A stretch of DNA of 64,000 bases from Xestospongia muta (taxonomy: Eukaryota > Porifera > Demospongiae > Haplosclerida > Petrosiidae). Below, one piece after another: positions 49,101 through 61,145 of the stretch (its first letter is position 1; every line of letters begins with the position of its first letter). The notes beneath the pieces are model-generated. The model was given only the letters and a program-made list of their open reading frames with translations. It was not told the DNA's origin and searched no databases. Position numbers and translations under genes: made by a program. The stretch lies in the NCBI GenBank assembly GCA_963693285.1, contig OY848920.1, forward strand, positions 5,531,135 through 5,595,134, given 5' to 3'.

Positions 49101-51990
49101 AATGAGGAAGTTCCAAATTTGCAAAACCAGATGGCTTTTTGAAAACACCAGGACGCTAGAACAGACAAAAGAAAAAAATCCCGACAAGTGACAAGACAAT
49201 ACGTATAATCACAAAACATAAATATGTATACATGACAATTACATGTAATGTCACTTTTGTAAACATTATAGATCATAACATTAATGTAATCAGAATATTC
49301 TGAACTGTTGAATATAAAGTAAAGTGCTCTACACAATTTTCAAATGCTTGGCAGGGGAGGGACTTTTTATATCTTACCGTAGTTGGTTAATTAATAGGGT
49401 AATACAAATATGCAGGAGATCAAAACATCAATCAGCAGTCATCTCAAATTAATTTCTTTTATCAACTGTAAACATTGCATACAACAATACCATGCAAGTG
49501 GATATGGATACATACATATCTATTATGTGGCCCAAAACTATGTTGGGACTACCTGGCATCCTTCATGCACCTAGCGGAAAATGTTATATCATTGGTACTT
49601 CAGTTACCTTAGTTGTTACATTCACTGTCTTTTGAAATTTAAAAGATTCATTTCCAGTATCTGAAATGACAAAACCTCAGTCACATAATAGTCGATATTA
49701 GATGTACATTATAACTACTAGATATCCTTGAAAAAAGGGAGCATTCACGTCTTTTCATGACTTATCACCAAGCATTAGAACAAGATAGATATTTATTCAA
49801 AGTGGGTGTTTATTATTCCCCTGTTGTTGCTTCTTTTCGACTATTTTCCAACAGCTCTGACGGCTTTGAGCTTACAAAAAGTCATAGCACTTATATTAGC
49901 CTCTTTCTTAGCCATCTTACTTTTACCAGTTGTAAACAATATGTCTGAATGAGCTTGACATAGTGCTATAATAAATGCCTAAACTACTCTTGAAATAACT
50001 CCATTACTGAGCTATGTTCAATAGAGGTGTTGCTACTGTAGGTTATTAACCACTACTACATGTCATATCAGTTGATTACTGGATGTACTAGCATACTTAT
50101 ATACTATTAGTGAGATAGCAAAAATATTTATAGTTAAAAGTGCATACAGGTAGACAAAATTTCATCTAAATCTTTGTTCCTATACCAAAGCTACCCAATC
50201 TTCAAACACATATTACATATATGCTAATGCCTTTACTTCTGTACATGAGTGGATAATGGTTACATAATGACAAACAAACAGTTACCTTCTGGATAAACAC
50301 TCCAGATATCAAATGATCCGTTATCATGTAGTAAGCCTTTCCTCAGTGACTTAAGACCACGTTTCTTCACATCCTTTGCCACTGTACGATTGACATGTCT
50401 ATATAACATTTCTTGAGGGACGTCCATTTCATCACTAGAAGAATCATCTATCTGTTCTATTTTTTTCTCATGTCTTGGTGGTAGTAAAAAAGTTTGTTTA
50501 TTAGAATGCAAGTTGCTTTCACTTTTCAAATAGTGTAGTCCATGTTTTTTAGAACAGGTTTCATGTTCTGAGAAAAGAAAGTTTTTTGTAATAAGTACCT
50601 TGTTTTTTCAATGACTCTACATCAACCCAATAAAAGAATCATATGGCAACTATGACAAAACATCATCCTTATTCATAGCTAACAATCAAAATCAAAAATA
50701 ATCACCAGGATATATGCACTCCTTCCCAGATGTACATGTAAAATGTAAGCCTTAATAAATAAATTCTCAAAGCTAAGATGAATGTGATAAAGCAACATTA
50801 ACAAGTACAACTTCACAATCAAATTAAGAACTATTGCAATATAATGACATCATAAACAATTGAATATATGCAGTATATTGTACAAAAATGTAATAAATGT
50901 ACAACTTACCATCCAGAGGTTTATTTTCTATTATAAACAACTGTTCATTTCTTTTGTCACACGCCTTTGTGCTAATAAACAAAAATAATTTATAACTACC
51001 AAAAATTTAGTTAGCATACATATAACATCACATCTTTTATACACTATGTAGTTTTGAAATCTACATGTATTTGTGCTCTTAATATAAAACCATTTGACAT
51101 ATTTCATGGAATGTATCGGACATCATGAAATGTAGGGCAGAATTAGCATTTGGGATATCATGTGTATCATTTACAGCAAATGGCTTAAAACAAAGTGATA
51201 TTGTCCAGGCACATTAAACAAACTATACCACCAGAACTTGTCATATACTGTGAGTAAATTTAAATAACGTTTTTTACACTAATGAATGCTGAAAACCGTG
51301 TGTGGATTGTTATGTTATTGATAGCTTTTAAGAATCTTTTTCAAAGCAACTTTTATAATTCCTACTGACCCATTTACACTATCCCCTCCTTCCAAATATC
51401 TTACTAATTCAGATAAATAAAAAGGCACTGATCACCTACACACAGCTGCCAACAATTTTTAGGATCTATAGCATAAGAAATCTGACTAGTTAGACATTAC
51501 CTTGTGACACACAGAAGAACAAGAAGGCAATGCTATAACAATGTTCAACACAATTTATCCCAATATTGATTACACAAAGCACAAATTTGGGATGCTACTA
51601 GAGACATGAAAAGCAATATACAATATTTGATAAAATGTCCTTAACATACTGCCTGCTTTAACTTTCCAGAGACCTGGCTTCTGAAAGCAAGCACTTCTTA
51701 CAGGAGTCACTACTTTGAAACATTGTTACTTTTAAGACTTAGGGGTCAGTGTAGGTCTGTTACAACACACAACAAAGCATGGACTTCCAGCAGACCTCTA
51801 GAGCCACAATAATAATAATCAACACTATATCAGTACTCCAAGTAGAGCTTCCCATATGTATTCCATTGTTTAAAAAAATAAAATATAATACAGGGACTTA
51901 CCCCAGTACTTCTTCTCGTCTGTGATCAGCTTCATATTGTTCTAAATCAGTAAGATCACAACGCTTTCTCCATTTCTTCTTCTGTTTCAT
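46128..51990 (-). CDS. NOP53: NOP53 (GLTSCR2/PICT1) ribosome biogenesis factor
   Basis: Exons 5'-3': 51990-51902, 50971-50910, 50567-50286, 49660-49608, 49155-49063, 48708-48604, 48153-47983, 47644-47589, 47520-47398, 47007-46941, 46480-46395, 46197-46128. These give 418 codons plus a stop, and every phase agrees. NOP53 is a nucleolar protein that recruits the RNA exosome helicase during 60S subunit maturation and, in vertebrates, retains RPL11 and so restrains p53. Family landmarks in order: NEQLFIIENKP, GSFDIWSVYPE, HSGLSYNPTFMDHQ, KKTNQQRRKEKLRKQA, RTKRIGKHRYQKPLIDVQLS, SIHDRFKSLQKRNMTEP and a C-terminal YRKNFPRVKWVESRSY. It is slightly shorter than the 478-residue human protein. An in-frame TGA upstream supports the chosen ATG. 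Confidence 0.93.
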
Positions 51991-52640
51991 GTTCTTCCAC
52001 CTCACCAGTCACCACGTTATACAACAAAGTGAAGGTGTGGCATTTCGAACACCCTCCCGCCCCATCCGGGCGAGAAATTAATGCTGTCTAAGTAATAACA
52101 TATTAATGTACTATAATTAGTATCATATTATTGTAATAGCAGAATGGATTAACAACTGATAGTTTAAAGTGCTGGTGCAATTTCAAAGTTCCTAGAGATG
52201 ATACAAAAGTTTTAAATGCACATGTTGATATTTTTATAGCCTTACATACCACCCCCCCCCTGCTGGAATCGATCAGCCATATTCCTCCACAGAAAAGTGG
52301 GTGTGGACACTTTTATTCCTGTATGATCTGATTAATTTTCTGGTACTGCTTGATTACACTCCAACCTGAATATGGCTCCAGTGTGGTCACTCTTTCCCTC
52401 CAGCCATTTTTATGAAACTTAATTGTTTCTTCATAAAAGTATGAAGCAACAAATTATTAATGATAAACTAACTTTAATTTGTATCTAAAACAATAGCAGT
52501 ATAAATCTACATAGGACACTGTTCAGTGCTTACTAATTATTATGTTAGAATGTGATGTGCATAAATAATATAAAAAATATATAAATAATAACTAATATAG
52601 TAAGTCCATTTGCATCATCAATCAGAAGTTTTGTCAGTCA
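51991..52640. promoter_or_regulatory. NOP53 promoter side and downstream flank of the Death-domain gene
   Basis: The 52040-52075 stretch (CCCTCCCGCCCCATCCGGGC) is a GC-rich island just upstream of NOP53 and likely holds its promoter. A C9 run lies near 52250-52259. The rest is the 3' flank of the next minus-strand gene. No other gene was seen. Confidence 0.45.
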
Positions 52641-53665
52641 TCACAGTTTACGCTTAGCAAGGTATTCACGTATTTCATTACCTTTCTTTCTATTTTTAAG
52701 AATTTGTCCCTCAATGGCCAAGATTAGTGTCTCCCAGATAACAGGTGATGACTCAGTAGTTATCCAGTTTTCAATCACGTTACTTAGTTTGACAACATTA
52801 CTACTCATATTTGCACGAAAACCTCTCAAAGCATTGTCACTAACATGAAGGGCTAAGCCAATTTCATGCCATGCAGCACTGATATCTGCCAGTAAATCAA
52901 GTACTTCATCCTTGCGAGGAACAATATCTGTGGGTTGTATAGTAAAAAAATAATAAAAATCAGTTGCTATTTTACAAACAGTTGTATTTATAAATTAAAA
53001 AGTTACTGTTTTGTTTAGCTTCAGATTGGTTTGCAGTACCACTAATTGTCTGTGGAATAGCAGTCTCATTTCCTGCCGTCTATATAAAATTAATTGTAAC
53101 ATAAAATATTATTAAAAAATTATAACTATTTTTAAAAAAACAAAACATAGGGATCCTCTTGGTACATGATTCATAGCAAACAAAATAAAGTTGCTATGCC
53201 TACAGTTGTAATTACAGGACTCTTGCTTTTAATGCTAACTCACACAATTAATTTATACTTAATATTATGATTGTTAACATTCAATAAGAAGAATGTCTAA
53301 CTGAACAGTAAATGTGTCATATGTACAATCACAGCAATATCTCAACAAACCTCTTCTTTCAACCATTTCTCATACTTCTCTGCAATGTTCTTTTGCCCAA
53401 CATAATCACTTTCCAAAGCATTCAATAATTTTCTTCTCCTTGCAGCTCTGCCTTGCTTATTTAGCCATAACTTGTACATACTAGTCAGTTTGTCCAACTC
53501 AGATGGATCATTTTTAATGATATCGAGGTCAACAATGTCTAATTCTAACTGTATCCCTAATTTATACCATTCAGAAGACTTGGCATGGTTACACAGTTCC
53601 TTAATTGATGGTTGTTCATCTAATACTTGGTCATACTGAGAGGAGACATCTGTGACATCAGCCAT
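52641..53665 (-). CDS. Protein with two Death domains
   Basis: Exons 5'-3': 53665-53351, 53079-53007, 52927-52641, in phase, 224 codons plus a stop. Death domain 1 (about residues 28-103) reads SSEWYKLGIQLELDIVDLDI, then TSMYKLWLNKQGRAARRRKL and NIAEKYEKWLKEE. A Ser/Thr/Gln-rich linker is encoded by the small middle exon (TAGNETAIPQTISGTANQSE). Death domain 2 (about 135-215) reads DLLADISAAWHEIGLALHVS, KLSNVIENWITTESSPVIWE, then IREYLAKRKL to the stop. Death domains assemble apoptotic and immune signalling complexes by homotypic contact. With no enzyme or membrane part, this looks like a small adaptor or decoy. The start is ATGGCTGATGTC at 53665; an upstream in-frame ATG at 53719 is less likely. 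It is not assignable to a named vertebrate family. Confidence 0.8.
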
Positions 53666-53997
53666 AGCTTGGAATTTGAAATACATACACACCCTATAAT
53701 TGACATGTATAATATTCATGTACTATACAGATATATATAGCAAATGATGAATACTTTCCTACTCCACTGAAATTATAATAATACCTAGCTTGTATGGTCC
53801 AATAACATTCTCTAATGTTTAATTAAGTCATCATTATAAAGAGCATTATTACCTCAGCTCACTGTGTGCATATACATGATAGAGGTCATTACAGTAGCCT
53901 GTGCATTGTTATTACCCTCAATATTAACATTGAATAAGAAGAATATCTCACTCATGAAGCAAGTGTGTCATACATACACTCATAGCAATATCTCAAA

Positions 53998-54261
53998 GAG
54001 TCTCTTCATCCTTCAACCATTCTTTATAGTTCTCTCCAATGTACTTAAACATTAATTAATTTTTTTGGATGCAGCTCTGCCTTGGCTAGTCAACTTTCAG
54101 ACTCAGTAAGATTATTCTTAATGATATCTAAACCCTAACAATGTCTAATTCTAACTGTATTCCTGTTTTATACCTATCAGCAAACTTGCATGGTTGCATA
54201 GTGATGGCTATTCATCTAATACTTGGTCATACTGAGAGGAGACATCTGTGACATCAGCCAT
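53998..54261 (-). pseudogene. Degenerate copy of Death-domain exon 1
   Basis: Closely resembles 53351-53665, including the start context (ACATCTGTGACATCAGCCAT on the plus strand), but has internal deletions and frameshifts that break the Death domain. It is followed directly by the intact gene's own 5' flank, so its exons 2 and 3 are gone. The upstream flank (about 54270-54600) is also a copy of the intact gene's flank (about 53670-53997). Confidence 0.85.
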
Positions 54262-54599
54262 AGCTTAGAATTTGAAATACATACACACCCTATAATTGAC
54301 ATGTATAATATTCATCTACTGTACACATATATAGCAAATGATGAATACTTTCCTACTTCACTGAAATTATAATAATACCTAGCTTGTAAGGTCCAATAAC
54401 ATTCTCTAATCTTTAATAAGTCACCATTATAAAGAACGTTATTACCTCAGCTCACTGTGTGCATATACATGATAGAGGTCATTACAGTAGTTTGGTAGTC
54501 TGTGCATTGTTATTACCCTCAATATTAACATTGAATAAGAAGAATGTCTTACTCATGCATGCAGCAAGTGTGTCATATGTAAACTCATAGCAATATCTC

Positions 54600-54790
54600 A
54601 ACGAATAATAATAACTAATATAGTAAGAACATTTGCATCATCAATCAGAAGTTTTTTCAGTCATCACAGTTTATGCTTAGCAAGGTATTCAAATATCTCA
54701 TTATCTTTCTTTCTATTTTTAAGAATTTGTCCCTCAATGATCAAGATTAATGTTCCAGGTAACAGGTGATACTTAGTAGTTATCCAGTCA
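54600..54790 (-). pseudogene. Truncated copy of the last Death-domain exon
   Basis: Matches about 52583-52765: the 3' flank, the stop region (TCATCACAGTTTATGCTTAG) and the last helix region of Death domain 2. The copy is cut off at about 54790, where TA/GATA microsatellite begins. It is the only survivor of a second upstream gene copy. Confidence 0.85.
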
Positions 54791-54796
54791 TATATT

Positions 54797-54841
54797 ATAT
54801 TTATATATTATGTCATATATATATGTATGTATGTATGTATG

Positions 54842-54878
<37 letters not shown>

Positions 54879-54880
54879 TT

Positions 54881-54956
<76 letters not shown>

Positions 54957-55095
54957 CATAGATATATAAATATATATGATATAGATATATATATAGATAG
55001 ATATATAGATAAATAAATAATATATATATATGATATAGATATATATATAGATAGATATATAGATATGTATATATATTATACATATATTATACATG

Positions 55096-55140
<45 letters not shown>
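54797..55140. repeat. TATG/TA/GATA microsatellite, left bracket
   Basis: Runs of TATG, TA, then (GATA)n, then mixed TA and GATAGATA, ending in a long TA tract next to the 24-bp minisatellite. The order is roughly mirrored on the other side of the minisatellite. Confidence 0.95.
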
Positions 55141-55144
<4 letters not shown>

Positions 55145-57435
55145 CAAGAGTCTCCCCCTTGGCCGTTAACAAGGGTCCCCCCTTGGCCATTCACAAGTGT
55201 TACCCCTTGGCCATTAACAAGGGTCCCCCCTTAGTCATTCACAAGAGTCCCCCTTTGGCCGTTCACAAGTGTCCCCCCTAGGTCATTAACAAGGGTCCCC
55301 CCTTGGCCGTTCACAAGTGTCCCCCCTTGGCAGTTCACAAAAGTCCCTCCTACACAAGGGTCACCTCTTGGCCATTCACAAGAGTCCCCTCTTGGCCATT
55401 CACAAGAGTCCCCCCTTAGCCATTAACAAGTGTCACCCATTGACCGTTCACAATAGTCCCCCTTGGCCATTCACAAGAGTCCCCCCTTGGCCGTTCACAA
55501 GTGTCCCCCCTTGGCAGTTCACAAGTGTCCCCCCTTGTCCATTCACAAGATTTCCCCCTAGGTTGTTAACAAGGGTCCTCCCTTAGCTGTTCACAAGAAG
55601 CCTCCTTGGCCATTCACAAGAGTCCCCCCTTGGCCGTTCACAAGAGTCCCCCCTACACAAGGGTCACCTCTTGCCCATTAACAAGGGCCCCCCTTGCCCA
55701 TTCACAAGTGTCCCCCCTTGGCTGTTCACAAGATTTCCCCCTAGGTTGTTAACAAGCATCCCCCTTGGCCGTTCACAGGAGTTCCCCCTTGGCCGTTCAC
55801 AAGTGTCCCCCCTTGGCAGTTCACAAGAGTCCCCCCTACACAAGGGTCACCTCTTGGCTATTCACAAGAGTCCCCTCTTGGCCATTCACAAAAGTCCCCC
55901 CTTAGCCATTCACAAAAGTCCCCCCTTGGCCATTAACAAGTGTCCCCCCTTGACCGTTCACAATAGTCCCCCTTGGCCGTTCACAAGAGTCCCCCCTTGG
56001 CCATTCACAAGTGTCCCCCCTTGGGGGTTCACAAGTGTCCTCCCTTGTCCATTCACAAGATTTCCCCCTAGGTTGTTAACAAGGGTCCTCCCTTAGCCAT
56101 TCACAAGAAGCCCCCCTTGGCCGTTCACAAGAGTCCCCCCTTGGCGGTTCACAAGTGTCCCCCCTTGTCCATTCACAAGATTTCCCCCTAGGTTGTTAAC
56201 AAGGGTCCTCCCTTAGCCATTCACAAGAAGCCCCTTTTGGCCATTCACAAGAGTCCCCCTATAGCTAGGTCATTAACAAAGGTTCCCCCTTGGCTGTTCA
56301 CAATTGTCCCCCCTTGGCCGTTCACAAGAGTCCTCCTTTGGCCATTAACAAGGGTCCCCCATTGGCTGTTCACAAGTGTCCCCCCATGGCCGTTCACAAG
56401 AGTCCCCCCTAGGTCATTAACAAGGGTCCCCTTTGGCCATTCACAAGAAGCTCCCCTTGGCCGTTCGCAAGTGTCCTCGTTTGGCCATTAACAAGAGTCC
56501 CCCCTTGGCTGTTCACAAGAGTCCCTCCTTGGCCGTTAACAAGTGTCCCCCCTTGACCGTTCATAATAGTCCTCCCTTGGCCGTTTACAAGATTCCCCCC
56601 TAGGTTGTTAACAAGGGTCCCCCCTTGGCCGTTCACAAGTGTCCCCCCTTGGCCGTTCACAAGTGTCCCCCTTGGCTGTTCACAATAGTCCCCCCTAGGT
56701 CATTAACAAGGGTCCCCTTTGGCTGTTCACAAGAAGCTCCCCTTGGCCATTCACAAGAGTCCCTCCTAGGTCATTCACAAGTGTCCCCCCTTAGCCGTTC
56801 ACAATTGTCCCCCCTTGGCCGTTCACAAGAGTCCCCCTTAGGTTATTAACAAGGGTCCCCCTTGGTTGTTCACAATTGTTCCCCCTTGGCCGTTCACAAG
56901 AGTCCTCCTTTGGCCATTAACAAGAGTCCCCCGGCCCCTTGGCTGTTCAGAAGTGTCCCCCCATGGCCGTTCACAAGAGTCCCCCCTAGGTCATTAACAA
57001 GGGTCCCCTTTGGCTGTTCACAAGAAGCTCCCCAGTGTCCTCATTTGGCCATTAACAAGAGTCCCCCCTTGGCTGTTCACAAGAGTCCCCCCTTGACCGT
57101 TCACAATAGTCCCCCTTTGGCTGTTTACAAGATTCCCCCTAGGTTGTTAATGAGGGTTCCCCCTTGGCCGTTCACAAGAACCTCCCCTTGGCCGTTCACA
57201 AGTGTCCACCCTTGGCCATTAACAAGAGTCCCTCCCTAGGTCATTAACAAGGGTCTCCCTTGGCTGTTCACAAGAAGCTCCCCTTGGCCGTTCACAAGTG
57301 TCCCTCCTAGGTCATTCACAAGAGTCCCCTTTGGCTGTTAACAAGGGTCCCCTCTTGCCTATGTGCAAGAGTGCCTGCCCCCTTAGCTATTCACAAGGGT
57401 CCCCCCTTGGCCATGAGCTAGATCCCTCTTGGCTG
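55141..57435. repeat. 24-bp minisatellite, about 95 units
   Basis: The unit resembles CCCCCCTTGGCCGTTCACAA followed by GAGT, with variants (GCCATTAAC, GGTCATTAAC, CTGTTCACAA). Strand composition is skewed: the minus strand carries runs of five or six G once per unit. Because 24 is a multiple of three, frames on both strands stay open and show eight-residue periodicity, such as VNGQGGTL on the minus strand. These frames have no start or splice context and break often, so I do not read them as genes. Blocks of several units recur (55290-55590 resembles 55790-56090), showing large-scale amplification. Confidence 0.95.
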
Positions 57436-57449
57436 TTTATTACATACTA

Positions 57450-57498
57450 CAGCATATATTATATATATATCATGTATATACATATATCTATATATCTA

Positions 57499-57537
<39 letters not shown>

Positions 57538-57597
57538 ACATACATATATATATATATAGATATAGATATATATGTATGTATATCATGTATATATACG

Positions 57598-57638
<41 letters not shown>

Positions 57639-57645
57639 TATATAT
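57450..57645. repeat. TA/(CTAT)n microsatellite, right bracket
   Basis: Contains TATATCTA repeats, (CTAT)n and a TA tract. Its (CTAT)n is the reverse-complement class of the (GATA)n on the left, so the two brackets are in inverse orientation. Confidence 0.93.
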
Positions 57646-57938
57646 ATCAGCATAGACAACTCAATAGTAATTTCCAAGTGGCTTAAAGATAGACAAGGTG
57701 CTAAATTTACCAAATAAGATTTCCTTAATACGTTTTAGCAATAGAAGGATCATACATGCTTTTCACTATAGCTGTACATGACTATGTTGTTTGCATTCTC
57801 TCCTCCTTAAACAGACTTATCATAAAAGGTGGGGCTCATTTCTCAGACCATAATTAAAATGTAGCCCTGAATTATTTGTAGCTCTGCAAAGAGAGTGAGT
57901 GATCAGTCATACAGGGCTCAGTACCAGTACCAACAAAA
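57646..57938. promoter_or_regulatory. Upstream region of the secreted ITIH_C-like gene
   Basis: Just under 300 bases of unique sequence between the microsatellite and the start codon at 57939. It presumably holds the promoter and 5' UTR. No defined motif was identified. Confidence 0.35.
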
Positions 57939-59065
57939 ATGATATCACACGTTTTAGTAGCAGTAGTGATGTGGTGGAGTCTACTATTAACACCTACCAC
58001 TGGTAAGCATATCTAGTATTGTCAAAAGAATATTATTCACCATGCAATATAGAGGAGAGGATACGTAAGGTAACAACCACAGTAAGTCTATAAGAGTGAA
58101 GTATGTACTATGTGGTCAGAGTTTTAAGTTGTGTGTTACCTATAAAACAATATTATGGATGTGTTTCTCTGCTATAGCTTTTCCAGCAAGTACATACGCA
58201 TCTTCACAATCCCATCCACTAGTCACCATGACAACCAGTGATACACCCCTTTGTTACGACATAATGATGTACCCATACTTTGCTTATAATCTTATCACTT
58301 CACCATTCCTGGTACTCAATGGATACGTCAATAACTCTATCAGTGGTATTGAGGTAGGTATCACTCAAGTTGGATTTGTAGTCCAGCTAAAAGGAGTAGG
58401 AGGAGCTACCCGTGTCTTTCGTGGGTGGGTTGATGGAAGAAGAGTAAGACTCAGTATTGATGAGTTTGGTGAGATGGATCTACAAGGAAGTCGAGTGGAA
58501 TTATTGTTAGTAGGTGGTCAGGCTCATGTAAACTCAGAAGTAACCATACCAACTCTATCTCAATTTGTGCTCCATTTGAGTCAACCCTCAATATCAATAC
58601 AAGTAGAAGTGTTAAATGATGGGTTAGTAAGGACAACATTACTCGATATTAAAGGTCTAAGAGGTACATCCACCCACGGACTATTGGGTAAGTACTTATT
58701 GTTGTCAATCCATTCATTCATTTGATCACATATTTAAATCTGTTCATCCATTGCCGTATCCATTTACTATCTACCCATCAATACAAATGTATACATCATG
58801 ACCATCCATTGATCTGTTTGTCTGTGCGTCCATTCATATAGGTCAATTCCTCACAGCTCATATAGATACATCTACCTTCCAACTTACAACTTCACTTGGA
58901 AAGGTAGTCACCATACCTGAGCAACTCCCCACATACAATAAAGCAGACACTACCCACTGTTGGTACGTGAAAGAAGGAGAGGAGATCATAGAGGGTATGG
59001 TCTATGACTATATTGTTGACAACCTACTCTCAACAATGTATCATTACACATTATATATAAGATGA
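57939..59065 (+). CDS. Secreted protein with ITIH C-terminal-like domain
   Basis: Exons 57939-58002, 58178-58687 and 58842-59065; both introns are phase 1; 265 codons plus a stop. The first exon encodes a signal peptide (MISHVLVAVVMWWSLLLTPT). The mature part resembles the C-terminal domain of inter-alpha-trypsin inhibitor heavy chains: LCYDIMMYP, a beta-rich middle, then HGLLGQFLTA, HCWYVKEGEEIIEG and YDYIV close to the C-terminus, where vertebrate chains have THGLLGQF, a Cys-Trp segment and DYIV. In vertebrates this domain follows VIT and VWA domains and helps bind hyaluronan-associated partners. Here those domains are absent, so the protein is the domain alone behind a signal peptide. The family match is by eye and moderate. 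Confidence 0.7.
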
Positions 59066-60485
59066 AAATGTGACAAAAAGGTTTAATGTGATTATTCATG
59101 TTATCATTATGTAACTCAATTATTGTAATAATTATTAGGTGAAAAGTTATCAATATTCAAAATCATATGTATATTATAACAAACATAAACAGTGCTAGCA
59201 GCAATATGAATAATTATTAATAAGCTCCCCTGAGCCTGATAAGTTACCAAGGGTGGAGCATTGTTGTCAAATCAAAGAATGTTTATATGGTTTAAACACA
59301 GTTGCATGTAAAACAAACAAATGAATAGAGTTATTGATCAGGTTTGGAATCTGGTAATTCAGTTAAAATGTGGTTCAAATGTCCCTATAAATGAAAAAAA
59401 GTTCAGTGAAAGTTAAATGTATATCAGCAAGTACAGGGTTGCCTATACAAGTAAATTTATTAAATTTCATATACACATAAAGACTGCATGAAAAACCTTA
59501 TTTACAAAATGTTGTACAGGTCTAGCTACTACAATGCCAACATTGATAAAAGAATGAGCCATGTTCATAAAATAACAAATTTTCAGAATTCTGTTGGTAT
59601 ATTCATACAATAAAACATTAGCGTATTCTCATAAATTGAGTACATGTGCACACAACTGAAGTAGTAGTGAGTATGTACTGGTCATACATTATGAATTATT
59701 AAATGCTAGGTCTGTAGAATAACATCAAATAAACCCAGCAATAGAATTAGCTGCAGTGCAGTGATAATTTTAAACTAGCATGAAAGCTTCCATGTGACTA
59801 TGACAATTATCAATTGTTATAGTGAAACGGAATAACATTTTTACAATGCAAGAATTTAAGGGAATGGTACAATAGGCATTAATTATAAAGAAATTTTATT
59901 GTATTGAATTAGAACTTATCAATGGACCATTATTAATTAAATGAAAAAGACGTCAGACCTTCATTATAACAAGATTATATTGCCAAAATTGTCTAAAGAT
60001 TTTTTGATAGTACTGTTGTTGCTATAAAGACGTGTACTTACCAAATCTGAAAACTGGAGAGTTGGAGAAACTATGGTACTGTTTTAACATGATCTCTCAA
60101 GTTACAGAAGCCTTATTAGTCATGCCCAATTCTAAGCATTCTCGGTAGCACTAATTGAATTGATTGGTTGTGATGTGTCTTCATTAGTACATGTACTATA
60201 AACATAATAAGCCCCTATGCTAAAACTTTCTAAGTCTTTTCTGCCTGGCACACTATGTATGTAGGCAGTCCTAAGGTCTTTATATTATGTAACAGGATAA
60301 GTTCGTTTCTATCTTTTAATTGTATTGTATGCAGCTTTCAAGAGTGAAAATGAAAGTAACAGTATACAGTAACTGCGAATCCACATAACAAACCAACCAA
60401 TGAATATCATTATTTTACTGTGAGCTCTTTGAATTAGGAGCAACTAATTTTGAAGTGAGAAAACATGTTTGAATAGTTCCATAGC
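59066..60485. other. Unassigned intergenic stretch
   Basis: No supported exon. A segment at about 59980-60130 (TTTTTTGATAGTACTGTTG, then AAATCTGAAAACTGGA) weakly resembles 63090-63180, suggesting a dispersed repeat. Confidence 0.4.
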
Positions 60486-61145
60486 TCTCGCCAAATCTCT
60501 AGTCTTCAAAGTTAGCAATAATCCAGTCTCTTATAACAGCAGCAGTACTATAAAATAATCTTAGGAATTAATTAACAAGTAAATTCAAGAGGGGGTATGT
60601 TTATGTAAGGTATACTTTATACGATTGTAAGTTATGGAGTATAATAAAACTTATAAGTGACTTACTCCATGTCCAGCTTGACATTTAGTACATATATCAA
60701 CATTGTTAGTTGTATAATCCATCATATTGTTATTGTTCATAGAATAGTTCTGTTCATTTAAAGGACTCTCTGTATCCATGTCACATTGTTTTTCACAAGT
60801 GTCAGCTGTCCAATAATGACACTGTGTGGACAGTGAATTACCAATAGGGTATACTGTCTCTGACTTGCACACATGACGGATCTGTAAATGTAAAGACATC
60901 CTAGTATTCATTTCTGAATGACTGATATTACAAGTACCAGACTCATTTCAATAAAATTAATTAAGAATTATATACTTCATAAGACTAAAGTGTCTGTTTT
61001 TCCACCTCACCTTAGCAGGTTTCACGGAGGTGTCACAATTTTGATCTAACTGGTGGTCTCCACTTCTTTTCCTAGAATACAGTAGCTGTGCCCTGCTGCT
61101 AAAACAGGTAACTGCCGCAGAACCAGTTTGGTAAGAAATTTCCAT
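60486..61145 (-). CDS. Unrecognised small cysteine-containing protein
   Basis: Exon 1 61145-61011 (MEISYQTGSAAVTCFSSR, LYSRKRSGDHQLDQNC) joins in phase 0 to exon 2 60881-60666 (IRHVCKSETVYPIGNS, QCHYWTADTCEKQCD, then DICTKCQAGHG). The KRSGD-like basic stretch and CxxC pair suggest a nuclear or zinc-binding protein, but I do not recognise the family. The 3' end is uncertain: a downstream acceptor at about 60548 gives a short Cys-rich ending in phase (YCCCYKRLDYC, stop). A different frame there reads AAVIRDWIIANFED, which looks more protein-like but is out of phase. It is divergent from the NDUFAF4-like gene. Confidence 0.55.

Noticed and set aside
51965..52085. Alternative minus-strand frame upstream of and overlapping NOP53 exon 1 (ending VTGEVEEHETEEEMEKAL)
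   Set aside because: It looks protein-like but has no start codon, ends inside exon 1 and is out of frame with the supported NOP53 chain.
54808..55190. Tyr/Ile-rich frames on the minus strand
   Set aside because: Translations of TA and GATA microsatellite.
55141..57435. CRISPR-like array
   Set aside because: The repeats are directly adjacent with no unique spacers, in an animal genome.
55317..57717. Long open frames on both strands across the 24-bp repeat
   Set aside because: They arise because the unit length is a multiple of three. They lack start, splice or domain context, and the same periodic peptide appears in several frames.
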